In this document: piece by piece, positions 1 through 7,704 of the stretch
How the letters are laid out: each line of letters begins with the position of its first letter
How positions within the stretch are numbered: the first letter of the stretch is position 1
Assembly (NCBI GenBank): GCA_000421325.1
Contig: ATWQ01000018.1
Location: 1 to 35,937, forward strand
Reading direction: 5' to 3'
Length of the DNA stretch: 35,937 bases
DNA from: an alpha proteobacterium SCGC AAA536-K22
GTDB taxonomy: Bacteria; Pseudomonadota; Alphaproteobacteria; Puniceispirillales; Marisalimonadaceae
Program-made: the position numbers and the translations under genes
The notes under the pieces: generated by a model
What the model was told of the DNA's origin: nothing
The model's database searches: none
Seen by the model: the letters and a program-made list of their open reading frames with translations, nothing else

Positions 1-623
1 AAATATCTATTTCTACTTCAGGAACTGGTGGTTTATGGCATGAATTAGCATTATTAGTTAGTGATTCTGCTGACATACGTTTGAAATTTGTTCCATACAA
101 AGGGGGTAAAAAAGCCACACTTGCAGGTCTTCAGGGAGAAACTGATATTGCTGGTGGTGGAGTCCATGAACACATTAGCTTAATAAGGGCTGGTAAACTC
201 AGAAACCTTCAACAAACTGGAAGAGAAGATTTAAAGGTTGATGGAATCACACTTCCATCTATTGGGTCAATTCTACCATCAACAAAACCATTTTTACCAT
301 TTGGGGGCTGTTATAATTTGATAATGCAAAGAGACACTCCTGCAGAAGTTATTAAAATGGTAGCTGCGGAATATAAGAAAGCTGTAGCATCAGACAAATT
401 CATGTCTATAGCAAAAAAGAAGTTTTTTGACATTGATGTTAAATTTGGAGAAGATGCAGATAAAAGAGCAGCCCAACTTGAGACGATGACTGTTCACACT
501 TTTAATAAGTATGCAGATCAAATGGGTAAAGAAGTTAAAAACAATAAAGAGTTAGGTTTACCAACGCCAGATAACTTTGAGAAATGGTGGCCACCAAAGG
601 GATACAAGCCTATTAAAATTTAA
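1..623 (+). CDS. tctC: TctC-family substrate-binding protein of a tripartite tricarboxylate transporter (5' partial)
   Basis: Periplasmic solute-binding component that captures a carboxylate and hands it to TctA/TctB. The frame is open from base 3 to the TAA at 621-623, so the gene runs off the left edge of the window; the signal peptide and first lobe are missing. The in-frame TTG at 81 is internal and not a start. Family signs are the glycine-rich SGTGG segment near the left edge, the VPYKGG motif shortly after, and the C-terminal half typical of Bug/TctC proteins (about 205 residues visible of the usual 320 or so). tctB and tctA follow on the same strand. The ligand cannot be read from sequence; the catabolic genes next door suggest an aromatic or dicarboxylic acid (inference). 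Confidence 0.88.
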   Translation, partial: ISISTSGTGGLWHELALLVSDSADIRLKFVPYKGGKKATLAGLQGETDIAGGGVHEHISLIRAGKLRNLQQTGREDLKVDGITLPSIGSILPSTKPFLPFGGCYNLIMQRDTPAEVIKMVAAEYKKAVASDKFMSIAKKKFFDIDVKFGEDADKRAAQLETMTVHTFNKYADQMGKEVKNNKELGLPTPDNFEKWWPPKGYKPIKI

Positions 624-626
624 TTT

Positions 627-1180
627 ATGAATAATAATTTAAATAAAAAAAATATATTTCTGAAGATGAAGGAGCAGGTAGCGCTGCTCCTCTCATAGAA
701 GTTTTTTCTTCACTATTTCTAATATTATTTTTAATTTGGTTTTTATTTGAATCTTTTAAAATAAGTGTTCCTGACAATAATTTTTTAACTGCCCCTTCTT
801 TGTTACCTATAATATTTTCAATTTCTATTTTATTGATGTTATTGTTAGTTTTTAAAAAAGGAATAAAAAATTTAAAGTTAAAGAAAGAAATTTTCTTATT
901 AAAATCAATATCATATATAAAAAATTTAATATCACCTATTATATTATTCTTATATATATTTTTACTAACAAATATTACATTTTCCTACGACTTAAGGATA
1001 TTTAACTTATCTTTAAATGTAGGCCCATTCCTAATTTTTACTTTCATTTTTACTACCTTGTTATTATTCATTTATTGGAAAACTAAAATAATTAATTGCA
1101 TAATAACTTCTTTAGTTTGGTCTATGTTTTTGTCATTTTCTTTTACTAATTTTTTTAATATTCCATTACCAGGTAGTTAA
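627..1180 (+). CDS. tctB: TctB-family small membrane subunit, apparent -1 frameshift in a poly-A run
   Basis: Small integral membrane component of the tripartite tricarboxylate transporter. The ATG at 627, 3 bases after the tctC stop, opens a frame that ends at TAG 696-698. The coding frame running to the TAA at 1178-1180 is closed upstream by TAA at 644-646 and has no ATG; its first usual start is TTG at 800, which would remove the first hydrophobic segment (about 701-760). The two frames meet at a run of eight A's (645-652). One more A joins them into about 184 residues, a normal TctB size, with four or so hydrophobic segments. So this is a sequencing or assembly error, a real mutation, or slippage on the A-tract. 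Identity rests on position between tctC and tctA plus size and hydrophobicity, since TctB is poorly conserved. Confidence 0.7.
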
Positions 1181-2650
1181 ATGATTTATGAATCTATAAT
1201 AAATGTTTTTCAACCGTTTCTTTTATTAATAATAGTTACCGGTGTTTCTCTTGGAATTATCTGGGGAGCCTTACCTGGATTATCAACAACAATGGCTATG
1301 GCTTTATTAATAGGATTTACATCTACCATGAGCCAAGATGTTGCAATTTGTTTTATGTTAGGTGTTTATACTGGATCTGTTTTTGGAGGCGCTATTTCAG
1401 CTATATTAATAAATATCCCAGGTACCCCTGATGCAGTTCCAACAATGATAGAAGGTCACGCTTTAGCTAAAAAAGGTGAGGCTGGGACAGCTCTTGGTAC
1501 ATCAATTTTTGGATCTTTTATTGGAAACTGGGTTGGTATATTACTTCTAATTTTTTTAATGCCCTTCCTTATTGCAGTAGCATTGAAATTTAAATCTTGG
1601 GAAATGTTTTTACTTTCTATTATAGGAATTTCTGTTTGCGGAACAATGTGTTCTGGTGAAATACCAATAAAGGGATGGATAGTTGGGTTTATTGGGATTT
1701 TGATTGCCATGGTAGGGATAGATCCAATTTATGGTATAGAAAGATACACTTTTGATAATCCAAACCTCTACGATGGTTTTAGTTATATACCAATTTTGAT
1801 TGGTCTTTTTGGAATATGTGAAATAATTAAAACACTACCCAATGAGAACAAGTCACCTATTCCAAAATCTATTGGAAAACTTTTCTTACCTTTTTCTATT
1901 TTAAAAAAATATGTTTTTACTGCATTTAGATCAGGGTTGATTGGAACTTTTATTGGCGCCCTTCCAGGCGCCGGTGCAAATGTTGCCTCATTTCTTTCTT
2001 ATGATATTGGTAGAAAACAAGCATCAACAGAAGAAAGAAAAAAGTGGGGAAAAGGAAGCTATGAAGCAATAGTTTGCGCTGAAGTTGCTAATAACGCTAA
2101 TATAGGCGGGTCTATGTTACCTACTTTAGCTTTAGGGATTCCAGGTAATGCTGCCGCTGCAGCATTGCTAGCTGCTTTAACAATGAAAAACGTAGTTGTC
2201 GGACCAACAATTGAAATTGATCACCCTGGCTTGGTATATTTTATTTATGCCGTTTTGTTAATTGCTAACTTTTTTATGTATGCTATGGCCATTGCTCTAA
2301 TAAAACCATGCATTAAATTATTCTCCTTAAGTAGAGGACTTCTTCTTCCACTAATTATACCAGTTTGTATTTTAGGTGCATACGCAGCAAGACTTAATTT
2401 ATCAGATTTATGGATAATGTTTTTTGCTGGAATTTTTGGATATTTTCTTACTATGTCAAAGTACCCAACTGCGCCTGCAGTTTTAGGTGTTATTTTAGGT
2501 CCAATGGCAGATGAAAATTTAAGAAGGTCTTTAATGATATTTTCTGAAAAAAATATAAATTATTTTTTCGAACAATATATTGGATTAATTTTATTACTGA
2601 TATTTATTTATGTTATTTATGATGGAATAAAAAGATTAAAAATGAATTAA
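1181..2650 (+). CDS. tctA: TctA-family large permease subunit
   Basis: Multi-spanning inner-membrane permease that moves the carboxylate delivered by TctC, driven by an ion gradient. The 489-residue length fits the family (about 500). Conserved TctA motifs are present: GALPGLSTTMAMALLIG near residues 28-44, INIPGTPDAVPTMIEGH near 77-93, a second GALPGAGANVASF segment near 259-271, and LALGIPGNAAAAALLAAL near 316-333. This is the internal repeat expected of TctA. The ATG directly abuts the tctB stop, so translation is probably coupled. No frameshift is seen here, so loss of TctB, if real, would leave an incomplete transporter. It converges with the cyclase gene on the other strand, stop codons 4 bases apart. 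Confidence 0.95.
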   Translation: MIYESIINVFQPFLLLIIVTGVSLGIIWGALPGLSTTMAMALLIGFTSTMSQDVAICFMLGVYTGSVFGGAISAILINIPGTPDAVPTMIEGHALAKKGEAGTALGTSIFGSFIGNWVGILLLIFLMPFLIAVALKFKSWEMFLLSIIGISVCGTMCSGEIPIKGWIVGFIGILIAMVGIDPIYGIERYTFDNPNLYDGFSYIPILIGLFGICEIIKTLPNENKSPIPKSIGKLFLPFSILKKYVFTAFRSGLIGTFIGALPGAGANVASFLSYDIGRKQASTEERKKWGKGSYEAIVCAEVANNANIGGSMLPTLALGIPGNAAAAALLAALTMKNVVVGPTIEIDHPGLVYFIYAVLLIANFFMYAMAIALIKPCIKLFSLSRGLLLPLIIPVCILGAYAARLNLSDLWIMFFAGIFGYFLTMSKYPTAPAVLGVILGPMADENLRRSLMIFSEKNINYFFEQYIGLILLLIFIYVIYDGIKRLKMN

Positions 2651-2664
2651 AACTCTAATTCATT
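2641..2664. terminator. A/T-rich hairpin between convergent tctA and cyclase genes
   Basis: A 9-bp perfect stem (2641-2649 with 2656-2664) and 6-base loop contain both stop codons. On the minus strand it is followed by a U-rich stretch, so it may end the minus-strand transcript. The stem is nearly all A/T, so it is weak. Confidence 0.35.
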
Positions 2665-3428
2665 ATAGCTACTACTCGTACAAAACCTGCAGAGCCGTTT
2701 TTTATTTTAAATGGAAATGCGGATATCGTAAAACCAAAATTAGGTAACTTGTCTAAATTAGTAAGTTTTTCAATGTGTGAATAACCTATAGTCATACCTG
2801 CCCTATGACCTTCCCAAATAAGTGATGCGTCTTTGGTTTTTTTATATTTTTCTGCTGTATGAATAAATGGTGCATCCCAACTCCAAGCATCTGTACCAGT
2901 AACTCTTACTCCTTGATCTAGTAAAAATAGTGTTGCTTCTTTTCCAATACCGCACCCTTTTGACAAAAAATCATCTTGTCCATATCTTTCTCCAGCAGCA
3001 GTATTAATTAAGACAATATCAAGAGGCTTTAATGTATAATTAATTTTGTTAAATTCATTTTTTAAGTCATTTGAAGTTAAAACATAGCCATCATCATAAG
3101 AACGCAAGTCTAATTTAACACCATCACTAAAGCACCACTCTAAAGGTATTTCATCAATGGTTATTGCTTTTTCACCATTATTCATCGTGGAATGATAATG
3201 ATATGGAGCATCCATATGTGTACCATTATGAGTGCTAACTGTTATTGTTTCCATGGCCCAACCTTCTCCACCGGGCAAATCTTTTTGTTCTAGTCCAGGG
3301 AAAAAACTTGTCATTTCATTAGCAGTCTCTTGATGATGATGATAATCAATTTTTGGTAACATAAAATCAGGATCAGATTTTATTCCTTCTTGCAAACTTA
3401 CTGATAAATCTATGAATTTCTTTTTCAT
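2655..3428 (-). CDS. Cyclase-family metal-dependent hydrolase (kynurenine formamidase/isatin hydrolase-like)
   Basis: 257 residues of the cyclase family (PF04199), whose known members hydrolyse amide, formamide or cyclic imide/lactam bonds, for example kynurenine formamidase KynB and isatin hydrolase. The metal-binding signature HxGTHxDxPxH is intact at residues 67-77 (His67, Gly69, Thr70, His71, Asp73, Pro75, His77). The ATG start is preceded by GAGGG at good spacing. It is the last gene of a minus-strand set with YCII, cupin and dehydrogenase genes (7-base gap to YCII). A ring-opening or amide-hydrolysis step in the catabolic island is likely. Whether it is a true kynurenine formamidase is doubtful, as no tryptophan dioxygenase or kynureninase is nearby. 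Confidence 0.9.
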   Translation of the reverse strand: MKKKFIDLSVSLQEGIKSDPDFMLPKIDYHHHQETANEMTSFFPGLEQKDLPGGEGWAMETITVSTHNGTHMDAPYHYHSTMNNGEKAITIDEIPLEWCFSDGVKLDLRSYDDGYVLTSNDLKNEFNKINYTLKPLDIVLINTAAGERYGQDDFLSKGCGIGKEATLFLLDQGVRVTGTDAWSWDAPFIHTAEKYKKTKDASLIWEGHRAGMTIGYSHIEKLTNLDKLPNFGFTISAFPFKIKNGSAGFVRVVAIMN

Positions 3429-3435
3429 TGCACCC

Positions 3436-3735
3436 TCAATTCAAATGTTTAGACAAATTATCTACTCTCTTATTAAAAGGTGAAATTGTAATTTCATCCC
3501 ACACACCAGCTTTATATATTGGATCATTGGATTGAAATTCTTTTATTTCTTCAATATTATCTGCTTCTACCATAAAAAAGGAACCTTTCATTATTTCACC
3601 TGTCTCATTAGTTAAAGGCCCAGATATAAGCGTTTTAATGGGGTTGGTAGATAAATATTTTCTATGATCATCAATTACATCCATTCTCTTTTTAAAAGAA
3701 TTTGGCTTATCTTTACATAATATCACCCAGATCAT
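3436..3735 (-). CDS. YCII-family protein
   Basis: 99-residue ferredoxin-like-fold protein of the YCII family. It starts with the usual short beta strand, has the conserved HR..L segment (His24, YciI-type catalytic His) and ends in the SPF motif typical of the family. Characterised relatives include TftG, a dehydrochlorinase/isomerase-like enzyme acting on hydroxyquinol derivatives, so a small lyase or isomerase role on a ring-cleavage intermediate is plausible (inference). It sits between the cupin and cyclase genes in one probable operon (19 and 7 bases apart). Function is not assignable beyond the family. Confidence 0.8.
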   Translation of the reverse strand: MIWVILCKDKPNSFKKRMDVIDDHRKYLSTNPIKTLISGPLTNETGEIMKGSFFMVEADNIEEIKEFQSNDPIYKAGVWDEITISPFNKRVDNLSKHLN

Positions 3736-3754
3736 TTCAAAACCTTAATGCAAT

Positions 3755-4318
3755 TTAGTTATTAGTCGTTTCAAATTGTTTTATCCTTTCATACGCCAAA
3801 TCTGTAAATTCAGCCTTAGGGGCGTTTCCAGCAATAACAACAAGTAAAAGATGATCTATATCTTCTTCCCCTTCTGTTACATTTATAAAGCGTCTAGAAC
3901 ATCCAGGTGGAAATGAAATCACATCACACGGACCAAGATCTACATATTCAAGTTCATCGCCTTCATTCCACTCACATCTCCATTTCCCAGTTATTGGCAT
4001 AAAAGTTTCGTTAGTATCATGATTATGCATTAAGGGTCCTTTACCTGGCTTACACCTGCAAAAACCAAGGTTAAAACCTTCAGAAATATTAATTGCAGGC
4101 ATTTGTGCATTATCATTTCCAAGCGGTGACACATGTTTGCTATCTCCCTTTGGTGGTTCAAACCCAATAATATTAATTAATTCTCTTGTACATTCAGGAA
4201 GTTTACTATCTGGTAAACCTAATTTTGAACCACTTTGATTTGAAAAAAAAGCAATTCTTTTATTCATATCGTTTCTTGATATTGTTTTTATTTCCGGAAG
4301 TTTTGTTTCTTCTTTCAT
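3755..4318 (-). CDS. Cupin-domain protein
   Basis: 187 residues with one clear cupin barrel. The first cupin motif has His98, His100 and Glu104 as likely metal ligands, followed by the conserved glycine. The second motif (PPGCSRRF, residues 137-144) has Arg where many cupins carry the third His, so the metal site may be incomplete. The start is supported by an AGGGG Shine-Dalgarno just upstream. The N-terminal 75 residues lie outside the barrel and were not recognised. It lies between a dehydrogenase and the YCII gene in a co-directional set, so it may be a dioxygenase, isomerase or substrate sensor for the same pathway; the choice cannot be made from sequence. Confidence 0.82.
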   Translation of the reverse strand: MKEETKLPEIKTISRNDMNKRIAFFSNQSGSKLGLPDSKLPECTRELINIIGFEPPKGDSKHVSPLGNDNAQMPAINISEGFNLGFCRCKPGKGPLMHNHDTNETFMPITGKWRCEWNEGDELEYVDLGPCDVISFPPGCSRRFINVTEGEEDIDHLLLVVIAGNAPKAEFTDLAYERIKQFETTNN

Positions 4319-4327
4319 AATAATCCC

Positions 4328-5203
4328 CTATTTATTATTAATCTTAAGTTGTTCAAAAATAGCAGCAGTGTCGTAAGTAATTGGAATGTTAGTTTTGGAT
4401 TGATTATACAGATTAGCAGCAGCTTCAAATGTTGGCGAAATAAGATTGTTGTCTTTTAAAAAACAACTGATAACGTCTATGTCTTTCAAAAAAATTCTCA
4501 TAGATGCAGTAGCAGGCTCATAGTTTTCATTTATCATTAATGGCATTCGTTTATCAAGCATCACAGAAGTTGCAGCACCAGCATTGAGAACTTCATATAT
4601 TTTTTGACTATCTAAACCAACTTTTTGTCCTAATAATAGAGCTTCAGCTGTTACCGTATTGTGAACTGTTACTAATAAATTAGCTAAAATTTTAAACTTA
4701 ATACCATTACCGAATTCACCAACAAAAATATTTTTTCTGGCAAAACTATTAAAAATATCTTCACACTCACTTACTATTTTTTCATTACCACTTGACATTA
4801 CGACAAGATCTTTTGTTTTCGCCTGGGCTCCTGTTCCACTTACAGGTGCGTCTATGATAGAAATATTTAACTTTTCTAGTTTATTTTTTGCATCTAATTT
4901 ATCTTCTAGAGAAATAGTATTCATATCGATAATTACTTTGGGATCTGAAAAACTTTTACACTTTTCAATTTCCTTAATAATTTCTTGAAAGATAGGAACC
5001 GTTGGCAAGCTTAAAATTATCACATCACTTTTACTTATTAAATCATTGATATTATTTAATATTATTCCACCAAGAGATGTAAAATATTTTGAATTTTCTT
5101 TATCAGGATCAATACCAAAAACACGGTAATTATTCTGTAAAAGATGCTTTGCATACGAACCACCCATAGCACCAAGTCCTATTGATCCAATAATTTTTAA
5201 CAA
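4328..5203 (-). CDS. 3-hydroxyisobutyrate dehydrogenase-like NAD(P)-dependent oxidoreductase
   Basis: 291 residues of the beta-hydroxyacid dehydrogenase family, which oxidises short 3-hydroxyacids or reduces the matching semialdehydes with NAD(P). The Rossmann motif GLGAMGG lies at residues 9-15, the substrate-binding DAPVSG at 118-123, and the catalytic Lys171 with Asn175 sits in the C-terminal half, at the family's usual positions. I chose the TTG start at 5203: GGAGG at 5214-5210 is 6 bases upstream, and the protein then starts at the Rossmann strand. An in-frame ATG at 5233 adds ten unlikely residues and falls about at the predicted transcription start. It is the first gene of the minus-strand operon, divergent from the luciferase-like monooxygenase gene. 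Its exact substrate is unknown. Confidence 0.88.
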   Translation of the reverse strand: MLKIIGSIGLGAMGGSYAKHLLQNNYRVFGIDPDKENSKYFTSLGGIILNNINDLISKSDVIILSLPTVPIFQEIIKEIEKCKSFSDPKVIIDMNTISLEDKLDAKNKLEKLNISIIDAPVSGTGAQAKTKDLVVMSSGNEKIVSECEDIFNSFARKNIFVGEFGNGIKFKILANLLVTVHNTVTAEALLLGQKVGLDSQKIYEVLNAGAATSVMLDKRMPLMINENYEPATASMRIFLKDIDVISCFLKDNNLISPTFEAAANLYNQSKTNIPITYDTAAIFEQLKINNK

Positions 5204-5239
5204 GGTAATCCTCCAATTATCCAAATTAAACATTATCTC

Positions 5240-5273
5240 ATTATATCAGATAATTAAATCATACTTTCTGATA
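5240..5273 (-). promoter_or_regulatory. Promoter with -10 TATAAT framed by an inverted repeat, upstream of the 3-HIBDH-like operon
   Basis: On the minus strand a perfect TATAAT lies at 5245-5240. A 7-bp inverted repeat, TATCAGA (5244-5250) and TCTGATA (5267-5273), has its arms over the -10 and -35 regions, arm centres 23 bp apart. That is the layout of a dimeric regulator site controlling this divergent region. No good -35 consensus was seen, which fits an activated promoter. The regulator gene is not in the window. Confidence 0.5.
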
Positions 5274-5344
5274 GAGTTCATAAAAAATAATCATTTAATA
5301 TTTTTTGATCAATATTTTATGTTATAATTTTAGGAGGATTAAAA

Positions 5345-6442
5345 ATGGACATTGGATTTTTCACAATGCCTATACATCCAATAGATAAAGATTATAAAAA
5401 ATCTTTGTTAGAGGATAGGCATGCTTTTTTATTAGCTGATAGATTAGGATTTTCTGAGGCATATTGCGGAGAACATGTAACTGATGCTGCAGAAAATATA
5501 ACTTCAAGTGCCCTCTTCATAGCTTCTATTGCTTCATGTACAAAGAATATAAGGCTTGGTACAGGCACTGTAAATATGCCTAACTCTCACCCTGCAGCTA
5601 TTGCAGGTCAAATTGCAATGTTAGATCATATGCTTGATGGTCGTTTAAATTTTGGAATAAGTCCAGGTGGTCTTGCATCAGATGCTGAAGTGTTTGGAAA
5701 CCTTGATAAAGACAGAAATGAGATGTTTGTCGAATGTATTGATATGGTTCTTGAAATTTGGAAAAGAGAAGCTCCGTATAATATTAAGGGAAAGTATTGG
5801 AATATTTCTACTGAAAGAACTCAAATGACTGAAATTGGCCAAGGGATAATGCAAAAGCCTCTACAAAAACCTTATCCACCAATTATTTGTACTGTTGTTG
5901 CTCCTTTTTCAAAGGGTCTAGTCGCTGCTGCTGCCCGTGGATGGCAACCTATTTCTGCTAATTTCTTATTACCCAAATGGGCTAAAACTCACTGGCCTAG
6001 CTATGTTCAAGGCTGTGAACAAAGTGGTTTAGAAGTAAATTCAAAGAATTGGAGAGTCGCAAAGTCAATTTTTGTTTGTGAAGATAGAAATAAAGCTAAG
6101 GAATATGCCTTAGGAAATGGCAGTCCTTATGTTTTTTATTATAAACAATTACTAACAAAAATGTTGAAACATGGAAGAGCTAATTTATTTAAAGAAGATC
6201 AGGACATGCCTGATAGTGATTTAAAATTAGAGGATATATGTAACAAATTAATTTTATACGGTTCTGCTGATGAAGTTGCTGACAAAATACTAGAATTTAG
6301 AGAAGAAGTTGGTGATTTTGGAACTTTGTTATATGCTGGTCATGATTGGGCAGATGTTGATTTAGCTAAAAAATCTATGGAGTTAATGGCAGAAAAAGTA
6401 ATGCCTAAAATAAATGATAATATTAAGATTGCTGCTGAGTAG
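5345..6442 (+). CDS. LLM-class (luciferase-like) flavin-dependent monooxygenase
   Basis: 365 residues of the bacterial luciferase-like family, which oxygenates substrates with reduced flavin. The N-terminal strand (MDIGFFTMP), the GEH segment near residue 43, the RLGTGTVNMP motif near 70-79 and the C-terminal YGSADEVADKI segment are all typical. It resembles proteins often labelled limonene monooxygenase-like, but that substrate label should not be taken literally. The ATG has an ideal AGGAGG (5332-5337) at 7 bases. It heads a plus-strand operon with an alpha/beta hydrolase 8 bases downstream, then VOC, cyclase and FAD-monooxygenase genes. No flavin reductase partner lies in the window. A TATAAT at 5323-5328 is present but too close to the Shine-Dalgarno to be a confident -10. 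Confidence 0.9.
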   Translation: MDIGFFTMPIHPIDKDYKKSLLEDRHAFLLADRLGFSEAYCGEHVTDAAENITSSALFIASIASCTKNIRLGTGTVNMPNSHPAAIAGQIAMLDHMLDGRLNFGISPGGLASDAEVFGNLDKDRNEMFVECIDMVLEIWKREAPYNIKGKYWNISTERTQMTEIGQGIMQKPLQKPYPPIICTVVAPFSKGLVAAAARGWQPISANFLLPKWAKTHWPSYVQGCEQSGLEVNSKNWRVAKSIFVCEDRNKAKEYALGNGSPYVFYYKQLLTKMLKHGRANLFKEDQDMPDSDLKLEDICNKLILYGSADEVADKILEFREEVGDFGTLLYAGHDWADVDLAKKSMELMAEKVMPKINDNIKIAAE

Positions 6443-6450
6443 GATATATT

Positions 6451-7245
6451 ATGCAAAATGTTTCAATAGAAAATGGTAGTTTTTTAAATGTTCAAATAGA
6501 TGGTGATAAAAATTTACCAAAAGTAATCCTATCGAATTCTTTAGGAGCTGATACCCGCATGTGGGATCTTCAGGTTGAGGCATTAAAGAATAAGTTTTGT
6601 GTAATACGTTATGATAAAAGAGGTCATGGTAAAAGTAGCCCAGTTGAAGGACCATATTCTTTTGAAATGCTTGAAGGTGATGTAATTACAATTTTAGATG
6701 AACTTGAAATTGAGAAAGCTCATTTTGTAGGACTCTCAATAGGTGGAATGACATCATTAGGCTTAGCTTTAAAACAACAAAATAGATTTAATAAAATTAT
6801 TTGCTGCGCGGCAAGAGCTGACATGCCGCCCCCAATGAAAGAAGCTTGGGATCAAAGAATTAATGTTGTTAAGGATAAAGGTACGAATGCATTAGTTCAT
6901 GGATCTATTGATAGGTGGTACAGTCCTAATTTTAATAAAAATTCTGCAAACGATGAGATTATCAATCTCTCTATTAATATGATAAGTAACACATCGTCAA
7001 ATGGTTACATTGGATGCTGTGAGGCAATAAAAACACTTGATTATTTAAAAGACTTATCAACTATAAATAAAGAAATGTTATATATATCAGGTGAGAATGA
7101 TATAGGAGCTCCAGCTATGGCCATGGAAGAAATGTCTCATCTAACTCCAAATAGTAAATATATTTGTATTCCTGGCGCAGCTCATATTCTCAATATAGAA
7201 GCATCAGATTTAGTAAATGAAGCTATTCTCAATTTTTTAAATTAA
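6451..7245 (+). CDS. Alpha/beta hydrolase, 3-oxoadipate enol-lactonase (PcaD)-like
   Basis: 264-residue alpha/beta hydrolase with the full triad visible: nucleophile Ser96 in GLSIGG, acid Asp217 in SGENDIG, and His245 in GAAH. The oxyanion region near residues 30-37 and the RYDKRGHGKS segment near 53-62 match the PcaD group, which opens enol-lactones late in aromatic degradation; NicD-type deformylases share the fold. It follows the luciferase-like monooxygenase by 8 bases and precedes the VOC gene. It probably hydrolyses a lactone, ester or formamide made by its neighbours (inference). A pcaD symbol is withheld because no other protocatechuate-branch gene is beside it. Confidence 0.88.
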   Translation: MQNVSIENGSFLNVQIDGDKNLPKVILSNSLGADTRMWDLQVEALKNKFCVIRYDKRGHGKSSPVEGPYSFEMLEGDVITILDELEIEKAHFVGLSIGGMTSLGLALKQQNRFNKIICCAARADMPPPMKEAWDQRINVVKDKGTNALVHGSIDRWYSPNFNKNSANDEIINLSINMISNTSSNGYIGCCEAIKTLDYLKDLSTINKEMLYISGENDIGAPAMAMEEMSHLTPNSKYICIPGAAHILNIEASDLVNEAILNFLN

Positions 7246-7262
7246 TTAAGAAAGGAAATATA

Positions 7263-7679
7263 ATGGCATTGAAAACATTTGAACATGTTTTGATACTTGC
7301 AGATGACGTAGACAAAACAAAAGATTTCTATGTAGATATTTTGGGGTTAGAAGTAGGATATAGACCTGACTTTCCTTTTAAAGGATATTGGCTTTATCTA
7401 AAAGAAAATAAAAAAGCAGCTTGTATACACTTAGCAATGAGAAAACAGGATACTGGTCAGGACTATTACATAGGTAAAAAAGTTGATGTTAAGTCTGGTT
7501 CTGGTGCAATTGATCATGTAGCTTTTAATGCTGACGATATTGAAGGAATGAAGTCTAAGTTAGACAAGATTTCTATGGATTATACACATAGAAAAGTTCC
7601 TGGGTTTCCACTTGAACAACTGTTTATAGATGATCCGGATGGTGTTAAAGTTGAGTTAAATTACGCCACATCTGATTAA
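7263..7679 (+). CDS. VOC-family (glyoxalase/extradiol dioxygenase fold) protein
   Basis: 138 residues with two beta-alpha-beta-beta-beta modules. Likely metal ligands are His8 (EHVLI), His56, His85 (IDHVAF) and Glu131 (VKVELNY), the pattern used by glyoxalase I, fosfomycin-resistance enzymes and small extradiol dioxygenases. A Shine-Dalgarno (GAAAGGA) precedes the ATG. Position in a monooxygenase-hydrolase-cyclase operon favours a ring-cleavage or isomerisation role over detoxification, but this is context only. An IDDPDGVKVEL end is the common family ending. No closer assignment is possible. Confidence 0.85.
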   Translation: MALKTFEHVLILADDVDKTKDFYVDILGLEVGYRPDFPFKGYWLYLKENKKAACIHLAMRKQDTGQDYYIGKKVDVKSGSGAIDHVAFNADDIEGMKSKLDKISMDYTHRKVPGFPLEQLFIDDPDGVKVELNYATSD

Positions 7680-7704
7680 AAAAATTATTTAAGGGAGAAT
7701 TCAA

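Noticed and set aside
81-83. Start of tctC at TTG 81
   Set aside because: The frame is open to the left edge and encodes conserved TctC sequence upstream of this codon, so the gene is truncated by the window.
2655-3428. Kynurenine formamidase of tryptophan breakdown (kynB)
   Set aside because: The fold and metal site match, but no other tryptophan-kynurenine gene is nearby, so the narrow name is not supported.
5323-5328. TATAAT as the -10 of the luciferase-like gene
   Set aside because: It would place the transcript start inside the Shine-Dalgarno; in an A/T-rich gap a chance match is likely.
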